A stretch of DNA of 64,000 bases from an uncultured Bacteroidia bacterium (GTDB lineage Bacteria > Bacteroidota > Bacteroidia > Bacteroidales > UBA932): NCBI GenBank assembly GCA_902778855.1, contig CACYZM010000018.1, positions 1-64,000 on the forward strand, read 5' to 3'. The position numbers and the translations under genes were made by a program. Below, piece after piece: positions 57,138-64,000 of this stretch. Every line of letters begins with the position of its first letter. Within the stretch, counting starts at the first letter, position 1. The notes beneath the pieces were generated by a model, which saw only the letters and a program-made list of their open reading frames with translations, searched no databases and was not told where the DNA came from.

Positions 57138-57956
57138 TTATTTGTCGAGGGGGTTTCCGTTCGGATCGTTCGAGACGATCCACTGCAGGGCGTTGATGAA
57201 CAGCAGCTGCTCGGTGGCGTCGGAGAACTGTTCGTCGCCGTGGCCCATGTTGATGTAGATCATCCGGTAGTTGCGGTTGGTCCAGACCACGGGAAAGTCG
57301 CCGCCATAGACGATGTCTTTCAGACCCATCGGGAAATTGCGGGGCGAGAGCGACACCAGCACTTCGATGTCGGGATTCTCGCGCGGTTCCGGCGTCCACT
57401 GGTAGAACTCGGTGGCGGGGCAGACATAGGTGTCCGGAAGATTGCGGGTGACCGGATGGTCCTTGCGGTCCAGTTCCAGCAGGGCCGGCTGCGGCGGCCA
57501 GTTGTTGCACTTGAACACGCCGCCGCCCAGGAATTTGAGGAACCAGGGCCATTGGGTCCGGCTGTCGTTGTAGGCGGCCGCGTGGAACCCGATCCAGCCA
57601 CCGCCGTTCTCCATATAGTTTTCGAACAGCGGACGGGCCTCACGTGACGGAGCGGCATTGAGCGCGATGATGGCGGTGTATTCTTTCAACTGATCGGCCG
57701 TGAAAGCGCCCAGATTCTGGGTCGAATCGACGATGAACCCTTCGCCGACCGTGAGTTTGTTGAAAAAGGCGATGGCCTGGTGATCGAACTGGACGTGGGC
57801 CTCTTCGGCCGAATCGTCATAGAGCAGCAGTACTTTGAAACGGGGACCGTTTTTCGCGTAGTTGGTCTCCCGATAGGGAGCATCGGCAGGGCCGGCGGCA
57901 GGACGTCCGCAAGCGGCCAGCGCCAGGGTCAGGAGGAGAAGGAGCGCCTTTTTCAT
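57138..57956 (-). CDS. ThuA-domain lipoprotein
   Basis: A 272-aa lipoprotein (Cys16 after LALAA), first gene of the minus-strand amino-sugar operon. FKVLLLYDDSAEEAHVQF, GGGWIGFHAAAYN, FPVVWTNRNYRMIYINMGHGD mark the ThuA fold. It is a paralog of the protein at 53252 but clearly diverged. Role unknown; the position suggests a periplasmic function in sugar use. The in-frame stretch upstream of 57956 is prmA antisense and is excluded. A TATATTTG promoter box stands 21 bases upstream. Confidence 0.85.
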   Translation of the reverse strand: MKKALLLLLTLALAACGRPAAGPADAPYRETNYAKNGPRFKVLLLYDDSAEEAHVQFDHQAIAFFNKLTVGEGFIVDSTQNLGAFTADQLKEYTAIIALNAAPSREARPLFENYMENGGGWIGFHAAAYNDSRTQWPWFLKFLGGGVFKCNNWPPQPALLELDRKDHPVTRNLPDTYVCPATEFYQWTPEPRENPDIEVLVSLSPRNFPMGLKDIVYGGDFPVVWTNRNYRMIYINMGHGDEQFSDATEQLLFINALQWIVSNDPNGNPLDK

Positions 57957-57976
57957 AAACCCGGTTTTAGTTAATG

Positions 57977-57984
57977 CAAATATA
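57977..57984 (-). promoter_or_regulatory. Promoter -7 box for the ThuA-GH18-NagB-MFS-ThuA operon (TATATTTG)
   Basis: Minus-strand TAnnTTTG match. The five genes that follow are separated by 4 to 16 bases, so this is probably their only promoter. Confidence 0.65.
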
Positions 57985-58007
57985 AAAAAAAAGAGTAACT
58001 TAGCATT

Positions 58008-58880
58008 ATGGATTATATCGCCGTACATATCAGGATCGAGCCCTTCAGCGAAGCGTGGGCCGAGATCGTGGAGGCGGAGATCGAGGAATTGGGTTTCGAC
58101 AGCTTTACGGTCGAAGATCCGTTCCTGAACGCCTTCATCCCGAAAGACCTTTTTTCCGAACCGAACCTCAAGACGATGCTCAGCGCTTTCGACGGCGCGG
58201 AAGTCCGCCTTTCCCATACCGTGGAACTGGTCAAGGAACAGAACTGGAACGCCGCCTGGGAAAGTGATTTCGAACCCGTCGTGGTGGGCGACCAGGTCAC
58301 CGTCCGGGCTACGTACCATAAGGATTTGCCCCGGACCCGCTATAACATCGTCATCGACCCCCAGATGAGTTTCGGCAGCGGCCATCACCAGACCACCACG
58401 ATGATGATCGAACAGCTGCTGGAAGACCGCCGTTTGCTGAAAGGCAAAGCCGTGCTCGACATGGGCTGCGGTACCGGCATCCTCGCCATCGTGGCCGCCA
58501 AACTCGGCGCCGCCGTGCCGGTCCACGCCGTGGACATCGACCCGCGCTGCTGCCGCTCGACCGTCGCCAACGCCCGCCGCAACCGCGTCCCGCACAAACT
58601 CATCACCGTGTGCGGCGACGCCTCCGTGCTCATCCGCGGCCAGTATGACATCGTGCTGGCCAACATCAACCGCAATATCCTTCTGGCCGATATGGTCTCC
58701 TATGTCCGGGCGCTCAAGCCGCAGGGCGGCCGCATCCTGCTCAGCGGCTTCTATACCGCCGACATCCCGATGCTGCTCGAAAAAGCCGCTTCGCTCGGCC
58801 TGACGGAAGTCTCCCGTCGCTCGCGCGACGACTGGGCCCTGCTCGTCCTCCAGAAAGAAATGTGGAAACTCTATGAATAA
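58008..58880 (+). CDS. prmA: Ribosomal protein L11 methyltransferase
   Basis: A 290-aa SAM-dependent enzyme that trimethylates L11. WNAAWESDFEPVVVGD ends the L11-recognition domain, DPQMSFGSGHHQTTTMM and VLDMGCGTGILAIVAAKLGA form the SAM site, and DIVLANINRNILL the catalytic loop. Standard length. Its end overlaps the phosphatase gene by eight bases. Confidence 0.95.
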   Translation: MDYIAVHIRIEPFSEAWAEIVEAEIEELGFDSFTVEDPFLNAFIPKDLFSEPNLKTMLSAFDGAEVRLSHTVELVKEQNWNAAWESDFEPVVVGDQVTVRATYHKDLPRTRYNIVIDPQMSFGSGHHQTTTMMIEQLLEDRRLLKGKAVLDMGCGTGILAIVAAKLGAAVPVHAVDIDPRCCRSTVANARRNRVPHKLITVCGDASVLIRGQYDIVLANINRNILLADMVSYVRALKPQGGRILLSGFYTADIPMLLEKAASLGLTEVSRRSRDDWALLVLQKEMWKLYE

Positions 58881-60141
58881 GTTTGGTTTATCCGCGCTGC
58901 TGCTGCTCGTCTGTTTCGTGGCCGGCGCCCAGCAATATGATGTGCTGGATCAAGTGAAATCCGATCCCCGCAAAGCGGCGGGAATGGAAGGCCCGCACCG
59001 TTTCGAGGTCCCGGCGCCCACGCCGGCTCCCAAGGGTTACAAACCGTTTTATATCAGCCATTACGGCCGACACGGCTCCCGCTATGCCTGGGATTCCAAA
59101 ACCTATACGCTGCTCCACGAAGTCCTCTCGGCCGCACACGAGGCCGGGAAACTGACGCCCAGGGGCGAGGATTTCTACGGGAAGTTCGAGGCCTTCTATC
59201 CGATCCCGCTCATCAATACGGGCGACTTGACACCGCTGGGCTGGGAGCAGCACAAGCGGATCGCCGCCTGGGTGTACGACCAGTTCCCCGAAGTGTTCCG
59301 CAAATCCCGTGAGGTCGACGCCATCGTGTCGACCGCCCCGCGCAGCATCGTCAGTATGAGTTCCTTCTGCCTGAGCCTGAAGGAAAAGAATCCGAAGCTC
59401 CGGTTCTACCAGAGTTCCACGCATACCGGCCTGACGGTGGCCACGCCCACGAGCGCGCCGAAAGACTTGAGGCGCACTTTCAAGACCGATGACGTCAAAT
59501 TCGAGCCGCTCGCTCATTTCAATGAGCGATTCGTTGATTATGAGGGGATTCTTGGGCGTATCTTCACCGATACTTCGTTCCCCTCCCAGTTCTCGGGCGG
59601 CCGCACGGCCTTCGTCAACCAGCTGTATTCCCTCCTCGGCGGCTATCACAATTACGAGCCCGAACCGCTGTTCGACGACCTGATCACACCCGACCAGTAC
59701 GCCAATCTTTGGGAAGCGCTCAACTATTATTCCTGGACCATCGACCTGGAAGCCCGCTACCAGAACATCCCCTTGCTGGAAGACTTCATCGCCAAGGCGG
59801 ATGCCGCTTTTGCCAATCCCGACCGGGCGGCCGACCTGCGCTTCGGTCACGACTACGTGTTCGAGGCCTTTATGTGCCTGATCAACACGAACGGCAGCGG
59901 CACCGTGCCGGAAAAGGCCTCTGAGGTCAAGTACTGGTTCCAGAGCTACAATGTCCCGATGGCCGCCACGCTCCTGTTCGTGTTCTACCGCAACCGGCAG
60001 GGTGACATCCTCTTCAAGATCCTGCAGAACGAGGTTGAGGCCACGCTTCCCCAGCTGACGCCGGTCAGCGGTCCGTACTATCGCTGGTCCGATTTCAAGG
60101 CCTGGGCTTCCGCGATGATGGCGGCCCATCCGCAATTGTAA
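58873..60141 (+). CDS. Histidine-type phosphatase (acid phosphatase / phytase-like), exported
   Basis: A 422-aa periplasmic enzyme with a signal peptide (to VAGA). The phosphohistidine motif is Arg66-His67-Gly68-x-Arg70 (YGRHGSRY) and the downstream acid is in LRFGHDYVFE, so it belongs to branch 2 of the histidine phosphatases (MINPP/phytase-like). STAPRSIVSMSSF is another family block. Substrate may be inositol phosphates or other phosphomonoesters. It overlaps prmA, giving a prmA-phosphatase-lysoplasmalogenase operon. Confidence 0.9.
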   Translation: MNKFGLSALLLLVCFVAGAQQYDVLDQVKSDPRKAAGMEGPHRFEVPAPTPAPKGYKPFYISHYGRHGSRYAWDSKTYTLLHEVLSAAHEAGKLTPRGEDFYGKFEAFYPIPLINTGDLTPLGWEQHKRIAAWVYDQFPEVFRKSREVDAIVSTAPRSIVSMSSFCLSLKEKNPKLRFYQSSTHTGLTVATPTSAPKDLRRTFKTDDVKFEPLAHFNERFVDYEGILGRIFTDTSFPSQFSGGRTAFVNQLYSLLGGYHNYEPEPLFDDLITPDQYANLWEALNYYSWTIDLEARYQNIPLLEDFIAKADAAFANPDRAADLRFGHDYVFEAFMCLINTNGSGTVPEKASEVKYWFQSYNVPMAATLLFVFYRNRQGDILFKILQNEVEATLPQLTPVSGPYYRWSDFKAWASAMMAAHPQL

Positions 60142-60148
60142 GTTTGCC

Positions 60149-60844
60149 ATGAAACCGCAAAGGCTCTGGCTCATTCCCTGCGCATTCTTCCTCGCCGCCT
60201 GTGCCGTCAATCTGTATGGTTGCCTGCTCCACAATGTGACGGTGGAGCGCTATGTCAAGGGCGCGCTGATGCCCCTGCTGGCCGTGACCGGCATTGCGTA
60301 TCTGGCCCAGCGGCCGTTCGATAAGCGTGTCGCCGGTACGTTGCTGCTGGCCCAGATGCTGGGCTGGGCAGGGGACTCCCTACTGATGGGCGACGGATTC
60401 GCCTGGTTCGCTTCCGGAATCGGCTGCTTCCTGCTGGGGCATATCGGCTATATCAGCATTTTCGCGCGGGCCGTTAAAGGACTCCGTCCCGTCACCTGGG
60501 TCATCACGACGATCGTGATGGCCGGGTTGTTGGTGGCCCTGGTGCTGGGCATCGGCATCAACGGCGCCCTGCTGGCCCCGATGGTCTTCTATGGCGCTGC
60601 GCTGCTGGTCATTACATTCTGCGGCCTGTGTGGCCTCGTCCGCGGCCAGGGACCTTCGCGCGCCGTCTGGTGGATGGTGACCCTCGGCGGCCTCCTGTTC
60701 GTGATCTCCGACGGCCTGATCGCGATGCGGACCTTCGGCCTGGCCCATTTCGAGCTCCGCGGCTTCGTCATCATGTCCACCTACCTGGTCGCCCAGTCGC
60801 TCCTCTGCGCCGCCGCCGCCCGCATCGCCCTAGTCAAAAAATAA
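60149..60844 (+). CDS. YhhN/TMEM86-family membrane protein (lysoplasmalogenase-like)
   Basis: A 231-aa integral membrane protein with seven or eight predicted helices. Family acids are seen in GWAGDSLLMGD and LLFVISDGLIAMRTF. Characterised members hydrolyse the vinyl-ether bond of lysoplasmalogens; plasmalogens occur in some anaerobic Bacteroidota relatives, but their presence here cannot be judged. It is seven bases after the phosphatase gene. Confidence 0.85.
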   Translation: MKPQRLWLIPCAFFLAACAVNLYGCLLHNVTVERYVKGALMPLLAVTGIAYLAQRPFDKRVAGTLLLAQMLGWAGDSLLMGDGFAWFASGIGCFLLGHIGYISIFARAVKGLRPVTWVITTIVMAGLLVALVLGIGINGALLAPMVFYGAALLVITFCGLCGLVRGQGPSRAVWWMVTLGGLLFVISDGLIAMRTFGLAHFELRGFVIMSTYLVAQSLLCAAAARIALVKK

Positions 60845-60848
60845 TTCG

Positions 60849-60856
60849 TATCTTTG
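60849..60856 (+). promoter_or_regulatory. Promoter -7 box for tRNA-Leu (TATCTTTG)
   Basis: Plus-strand TAnnTTTG match, 12 bases before the tRNA 5' end. Confidence 0.65.
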
Positions 60857-60868
60857 CGCCGATAACCC

Positions 60869-60950
60869 GCGGGTGTGTTGTAATTGGTAGCCAAGCCAGA
60901 CTTAGGATCTGGTGCCGAAAGGCGTGCGAGTTCGAGTCTCGCCACCCGTA
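60869..60950 (+). tRNA. tRNA-Leu (anticodon TAG)
   Basis: An 82-nt class II tRNA. The acceptor stem is GCGGGTG/CACCCGT with discriminator A, the anticodon stem is CCAGA/TCTGG with loop CTTAGGA (anticodon TAG), the long variable arm is TGCCGAAAGGCGT, and the T arm is GCGAGTTCGAGTCTCGC. The 3' CCA is not encoded. Confidence 0.95.
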
Positions 60951-61064
60951 CTTGTGTCTTCTGGGCTCCGCCCAGACCTTCCGCTGCGGCCTGCTATCGC
61001 ACAGGCTAACCCTCACGGCCTCCGCTAGCGGCTGATGCCGCGGGGCTCGCCCCGACTTTTGTCG

Positions 61065-61103
61065 CGACAGGATTGGCAGGACGTGTCCAGTCCTGTCGCG
61101 GCA
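61065..61103 (+). repeat. Palindromic repeat family, copy 2
   Basis: 39 bp, CGACAGGATTGGCA ... AGTCCTGTCGCGGCA with centre GGACGTGTCC. Arms are identical to copy 1 read on the other strand; only the ten central bases differ. Confidence 0.85.
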
Positions 61104-61133
61104 GGTTTTTGAGCGAAAATGCCGTAAATGCAG

Positions 61134-61171
61134 CCACGACAGGACTCTCCTTCGGCTCAGGAATCCTGTCG
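61134..61171 (-). repeat. Palindromic repeat family, copy 3 (diverged)
   Basis: On the minus strand CGACAGGATT ... AGTCCTGTCGTGGC with a 15-base centre. It keeps the ten-base cores of both arms. Confidence 0.75.
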
Positions 61172-61205
61172 TGTCAGATTTAGTTAACTAAACTTGCCTG
61201 GCATA

Positions 61206-61242
61206 GCAGATACTTCTGTGTTTCGCCAGCAGAAGTATCTGC
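61206..61242. repeat. 13-bp perfect inverted repeat downstream of blaR1
   Basis: GCAGATACTTCTG (61206-61218) and CAGAAGTATCTGC (61230-61242) around an 11-base loop. No T run follows on either strand, so a role as terminator is uncertain. Confidence 0.7.
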
Positions 61243-61248
61243 ATCGCC

Positions 61249-61292
61249 AGACGGTTTTTCCCAGGTCGAAGGCGGACTGGAGTTTGGCATCG
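61249..61292 (-). pseudogene. Remnant of a flavodoxin-type reductase gene 3' end; direct repeat with 63598-63641
   Basis: Bases 61249-61275 are identical to 63598-63624. On the minus strand it reads KLQSAFDLGKTV, against KLQAAFDLGKTV at the end of the intact gene, but the stop codon is replaced by TGG and no upstream body is present. Confidence 0.75.
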
Positions 61293-61298
61293 GCCTTT

Positions 61299-63032
61299 CT
61301 ACTTAATCTGAACCTGGATTCCCTTGATATCGGTTTCCATGAGTTTCAGCCGAACGGCCTTGCGGATTTCAAGGCCTTCTTCTTCCAGTTCGTAGCTGCT
61401 ATAATGTTTTCCGTAATGTTGTATCGTGTAAGCATCGCGGACTTCGTCAACGGCGGCCCGGAAGATTGACTGCGCGTTCACGAACGCGCCGTATGGCGTT
61501 GCGCGATCGTTCTGGAGAAGGATCAGGTAGGTCTGCGGCTGGGCTTTGATGATATTGACCAATGTGGGCTGCAACGCCTCCATTTCGATGTTCTTGTCGT
61601 CCAAACGGAATTGGCCGCGGGCGTTGATCAACAGCCGGTGGGTGGTCTCCTTGCTCAATTTGAATTCTTCCTGGACCGTCGAGCCCTTCTTTTCGGCGTT
61701 TTCACGGGTGGGCGGAAGCAGCCGAGGTGCTTCTTTTTGCTGTCCATTGCCGAAGTCACAGTTGTATCTGACCTTCAGGAGTTCTTTACCGCGCAGCTGT
61801 TCGCGGACGTCTTCGATCAGGCCCATCTTGCATTCCGGTTCGGCGTCGAGGACGACGGTGTGATACTTTCCGCTGAGGACGTTGGGCAGGTCTTTTTCCC
61901 AGATAGGACCGTAGCTGTAGAGGCCGTCAATCTCTTCCGGGGCGAAGTTCCTCAGATAAAGGAACAGTGTGTCGGCAACGGCGTCGCCCTTGATGATCTT
62001 GAAGTAGGCATGTTCGGTCCGTTTCTCGATGGGAGCGGAGGATTTGGGTACGACAAGGTCTACTTGCTTGTCGGTCGTTACGGAATTATCACTAACTTTG
62101 TAGTCAGTGACCGTGCGGGCGTTGGCTGCCAGGAAGACCAGCGCCAACGGCAGAAGGTAGAGGCCTCTGAGCGCCCTGACCTTCGGAGATCTGGATTTTG
62201 ACATCATGGTAATACGGTTTTTAAGGATACTGTGATGGAAGCTGTTGGTGATGGAGTAGCCGCTCGCACCAACAGCTTTTTTTACTAAGGAATATTGATA
62301 GGCCTTCACGTCAGCACCGTGGCTGAGCACGGCGTCGTCGGCCTCGTACTCGTGAATGGCCCGCAGCTCGCGCTTCAGCAGCCAGGCGGCTGGGTTGAAC
62401 CACTGCAGGTCGCAGAAGATCTCGGCCAGCAACACTTCCTTCGAATGGCCGAAGGCCAGATGTGCCTTTTCGTGCGCGAGGATGAAGGGGCTTGCTTCTT
62501 CGAAATCGTTTCTTGAAAGGACGATCCACTGCATCCAGCTGAAGGGGGCCAGATCGTGATCGACGACGATGATGGACGTTCCGTCGGCATCGTAATGCTG
62601 TTCGCCGCCGCGAATCAGGCGGGATACCTGCAAGGCCGAGTAAGCCGTGCGTGAAAGCGTGACGATAACACCGGCGCCGTACAGGCCCAGCAAGGCCAAT
62701 TGCCACCAGGGAGTTTTGGGAGTTGCGGCTTGTGCCGTCAGGTCAGAGGCTTCTGAACCGGTTGTCGCCATATCCAGATTCCGCATGCCATCCGCCGGCA
62801 TTTCAAATTCAGAAACGTGCGCAACAAGTGCTGACTCTCCGGCGGGAATCATCTCAGTCCGGTGTACCGTGATGATGCAAAAAGGGAGGAGCGCCGAGAG
62901 AACCAACGCGCCCATCAGGACAAGCCGGCCGAGGCGATGGAATGTTTCACGGCTGAGCAACAGTTTGTAGAACAGATAGAACGCTACCAGCAGCAGCGCG
63001 ACTTTCCCGATATAAAACAGAAGTGCCGTCAT
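61299..63032 (-). CDS. BlaR1-type M56 metallopeptidase with ExbD-like C-terminal domain
   Basis: A 577-aa membrane sensor-protease. Helices near residues 5-25, 37-58 and 108-128 surround the M56 zinc protease domain, with HEKAH at 187-191 (ILAHEKAHLAFGHS) and NPAAWLLKRELRAIHEYEADD. In place of the penicillin-binding sensor of classical BlaR1, the periplasmic part ends in a segment resembling ExbD/TolR (THRLLINARGQFRLDDKNIEME, then PQTYLILLQNDRATPYGAFVN). It starts ten bases after blaI. The expected role is cleavage of BlaI in response to an envelope signal, not necessarily beta-lactams. Confidence 0.87.
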   Translation of the reverse strand: MTALLFYIGKVALLLVAFYLFYKLLLSRETFHRLGRLVLMGALVLSALLPFCIITVHRTEMIPAGESALVAHVSEFEMPADGMRNLDMATTGSEASDLTAQAATPKTPWWQLALLGLYGAGVIVTLSRTAYSALQVSRLIRGGEQHYDADGTSIIVVDHDLAPFSWMQWIVLSRNDFEEASPFILAHEKAHLAFGHSKEVLLAEIFCDLQWFNPAAWLLKRELRAIHEYEADDAVLSHGADVKAYQYSLVKKAVGASGYSITNSFHHSILKNRITMMSKSRSPKVRALRGLYLLPLALVFLAANARTVTDYKVSDNSVTTDKQVDLVVPKSSAPIEKRTEHAYFKIIKGDAVADTLFLYLRNFAPEEIDGLYSYGPIWEKDLPNVLSGKYHTVVLDAEPECKMGLIEDVREQLRGKELLKVRYNCDFGNGQQKEAPRLLPPTRENAEKKGSTVQEEFKLSKETTHRLLINARGQFRLDDKNIEMEALQPTLVNIIKAQPQTYLILLQNDRATPYGAFVNAQSIFRAAVDEVRDAYTIQHYGKHYSSYELEEEGLEIRKAVRLKLMETDIKGIQVQIK

Positions 63033-63042
63033 AGTCTCCGTA

Positions 63043-63405
63043 TTATTTCTGGTGTTCTATCTGCTCAATCAAAGCCTTGAGTTCATCGACGTCGAGCTTC
63101 TTCTCTTCGACGAACTGGGATACCAGGCTCGCATAAGAGTTTCCGTAGTAACGCGACACGACTTCGCCAACCGTGGAGCCGCGGTACTGGCGCTCGGTGA
63201 TGGCCACTTCATAGATGAAGGTATTGGCGACGGGCCGACGCCGCAGGAATCCTTTGTTCTCAAGAAATCCTACCTGCGTGGCCACCGTCTTATAATTGGG
63301 GCGGGGTTCGGGAAGGCTCTCGACCAGGTCGCGGATACAAAGATCACCCTTTTCCCAAAAGATGTTCATCAGGGCCTCTTCTTTGGCTGTCAGTCTCTGT
63401 TTCAT
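63043..63405 (-). CDS. BlaI/MecI/CopY-family transcriptional repressor
   Basis: A 120-aa winged-helix repressor. RLTAKEEALMNIFWEKGDLCIRDLVESL and PNYKTVATQVGFLENKGFLRRR form the DNA-binding domain; the C-terminal helices dimerise. The protease-sensitive segment of BlaI homologs lies around the dimer domain. ATG 63405 (MKQRLTAKEE) is chosen because the longer upstream frame runs through the promoter and an operator-like dyad. Downstream blaR1 would inactivate it by cleavage. Its own promoter is the likely target. Confidence 0.92.
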   Translation of the reverse strand: MKQRLTAKEEALMNIFWEKGDLCIRDLVESLPEPRPNYKTVATQVGFLENKGFLRRRPVANTFIYEVAITERQYRGSTVGEVVSRYYGNSYASLVSQFVEEKKLDVDELKALIEQIEHQK

Positions 63406-63423
63406 GGTTCGTTCAGGATGTTT

Positions 63424-63440
63424 TCTACAGCAAAGGTAGA
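63424..63440. promoter_or_regulatory. blaI-blaR1 promoter box with overlapping dyad, candidate BlaI operator
   Basis: TCTAC-7-GTAGA is a perfect dyad (63424-63428 and 63436-63440), and the minus-strand -7 box TACCTTTG (63431-63438) lies across its right half. BlaI-type operators are dyads around TACA/TGTA, so this resembles one. A second box TAAATTTG is at 63501-63508. Confidence 0.5.
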
Positions 63441-63595
63441 CAAAAAAATGATATCTCCTAATAAAATTAAGAGAATATTTAAAAAAAATAAGATATGTGC
63501 GCAAATTTATTAAGCGAAGCCGTCAAAGTGTCCGCACTGGAGACGGCTTGGAGGCTGTCTATCGCAGGTGTCTTGTGTACACGGGCCTTGCAGCG

Positions 63596-64000
63596 CTAGA
63601 CGGTTTTTCCCAGGTCGAAGGCGGCTTGGAGTTTGGGGTTGCCGGCGATTTCTTTGGGGCCGTTGACGCCGCCGCAGAAGAGGTGGGCTTTGAGGGTGGC
63701 TTTTTCGAAGCAGTCGATCCAGCCCTGGAGGCCGCTTTCGGCGCGCAGGGGCGTTTCTTTTTCGTCTTCGGCGGCAGTGGTCAGGAGATAGACTTCGCGG
63801 AAGCGGTAGTCCTTGGGGTACATGGCGTTCATCCGGTCGATGAGGGTCTTCATCTGGCCGCTCATTTCATAATAGTAGATCGGGGTGGCCCAGCAGACGA
63901 CATCGGCATTCAGGACACGGTCCATGATGGCCGGGACATCGTCCTTGAAGACGCAGGCGCCGGTTTTCTGGCACGACAGGCAGCCGATGCAGAATTTGAT
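63596..64000 (-). CDS. Flavodoxin-fold NAD(P)H-dependent FMN reductase, truncated by the window edge
   Basis: The C-terminal 134 residues of a flavodoxin-like reductase; the start lies beyond base 64000. CIGCLSCQKTGACVFKDD is the cysteine cluster seen in many small iron-sulfur or multimeric flavodoxin-type reductases, and ADVVCWATPIYYYEMSGQMKTLIDRM is the FMN-phosphate/dimer motif. TTAAEDEKETP follows in the next strand. It ends FDLGKTV at 63596 (TAG). The same gene end is repeated on the far side of blaR1. Physiological substrate unknown. Confidence 0.88.
   Translation of the reverse strand: MKFCIGCLSCQKTGACVFKDDVPAIMDRVLNADVVCWATPIYYYEMSGQMKTLIDRMNAMYPKDYRFREVYLLTTAAEDEKETPLRAESGLQGWIDCFEKATLKAHLFCGGVNGPKEIAGNPKLQAAFDLGKTV

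Larger units (their letters stand above)
60951..61298. other. Gene-free, palindrome-rich intergenic region
   Basis: About 350 bases with no supportable gene. It holds several short GC hairpins (for example GGGGC/GCCCC near 61042-61053), two repeat-family copies (61065-61103 and 61134-61171), the palindrome TTTAGTTAACTAAA (61179-61192), a 13-bp inverted repeat (61206-61242) and a remnant of a flavodoxin gene end (from 61249). Confidence 0.75.

Noticed and set aside
61194-61469. A 91-codon plus-strand frame after tRNA-Leu
   Set aside because: Mostly antisense of the blaR1 3' end and the flavodoxin remnant; no motif.
1-64000. Integrative element, phage or insertion sequence
   Set aside because: No integrase, transposase, relaxase or phage structural gene is visible; only indirect signs (direct repeat at blaI-blaR1, palindromic repeats) are present.

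Overview
The window is a GC-rich stretch of chromosome from a member of the Bacteroidota, most likely a gut-type Bacteroidales. The evidence is a SusC/SusD pair, many Cys-anchored lipoproteins, the aminofutalosine (mqnE) menaquinone route, a BlaI/BlaR1 pair, and the TAnnTTTG -7 promoter box seen upstream of most transcription units. Shine-Dalgarno sequences are almost absent. There are two tRNA genes (Cys and Leu) and no rRNA, CRISPR array, transposase or phage gene. I cannot name the species.

Layout. 1-6.8 kb: three tandem FtsX/MacB-type ABC permeases; the first runs off the left edge, is frameshifted, and collides tail-to-tail with an ogt-type methyltransferase. 6.9-8.0 kb: a small beta-barrel protein, a hairpin-rich gene-free gap and tRNA-Cys. 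8.0-14.2 kb (minus): GH43 lipoprotein, pseudouridine synthase, rlmI, a DEDD exonuclease and an exported glutamate-racemase-like lipoprotein. 14.2-17.0 kb: dacB (PBP4), divergent from the racemase over a palindromic double promoter, then an aminotransferase. 17.0-35.1 kb: one tightly packed amino-sugar locus. 35.1-53.2 kb: mainly housekeeping genes (rplU-rpmA, homocysteine methyltransferase, C69 peptidase, serS-ruvC, a large outer-membrane protein, rluD-PASTA, rpmH-mqnE, polA-sigma-rsmG, aminotransferase, marC, tpiA). 53.2-58.0 kb (minus): a second amino-sugar operon (ThuA, GH18, NagB-like, sugar MFS, ThuA). 58.0-61.3 kb: prmA, histidine phosphatase, lysoplasmalogenase, tRNA-Leu and another hairpin-rich gap. 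61.3-64.0 kb: blaR1, blaI and a truncated flavodoxin-type reductase.

The most interesting part is the 17.0-35.1 kb locus. It joins SusC/SusD and a duplicated surface lipoprotein to three unusual multidomain exported enzymes: neutral-ceramidase-like + GH20 + GH20; Ntn-hydrolase + bleomycin-hydrolase-type peptidase; GH18 + GHL10. A MurNAc-6-P etherase (murQ), a BadF-type sugar kinase and an N-formylglutamate-amidohydrolase-like lipoprotein lie among them. My inference is uptake and breakdown of a GlcNAc/MurNAc-containing glycan, with peptidoglycan fragments the leading candidate and glycoprotein, chitin or glycosphingolipid glycans as alternatives. The minus-strand operon at 53-58 kb could supply a second GlcNAc glycosidase, sugar uptake and amino-sugar-phosphate deamination.

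Other points: a three-copy palindromic repeat family in both tRNA-adjacent gaps; a tRNA-Cys terminator whose 26-bp arms mirror the tRNA acceptor 3' strand; a structured rplU leader; and a perfect 27-bp direct repeat of a flavodoxin gene 3' end flanking blaI-blaR1.
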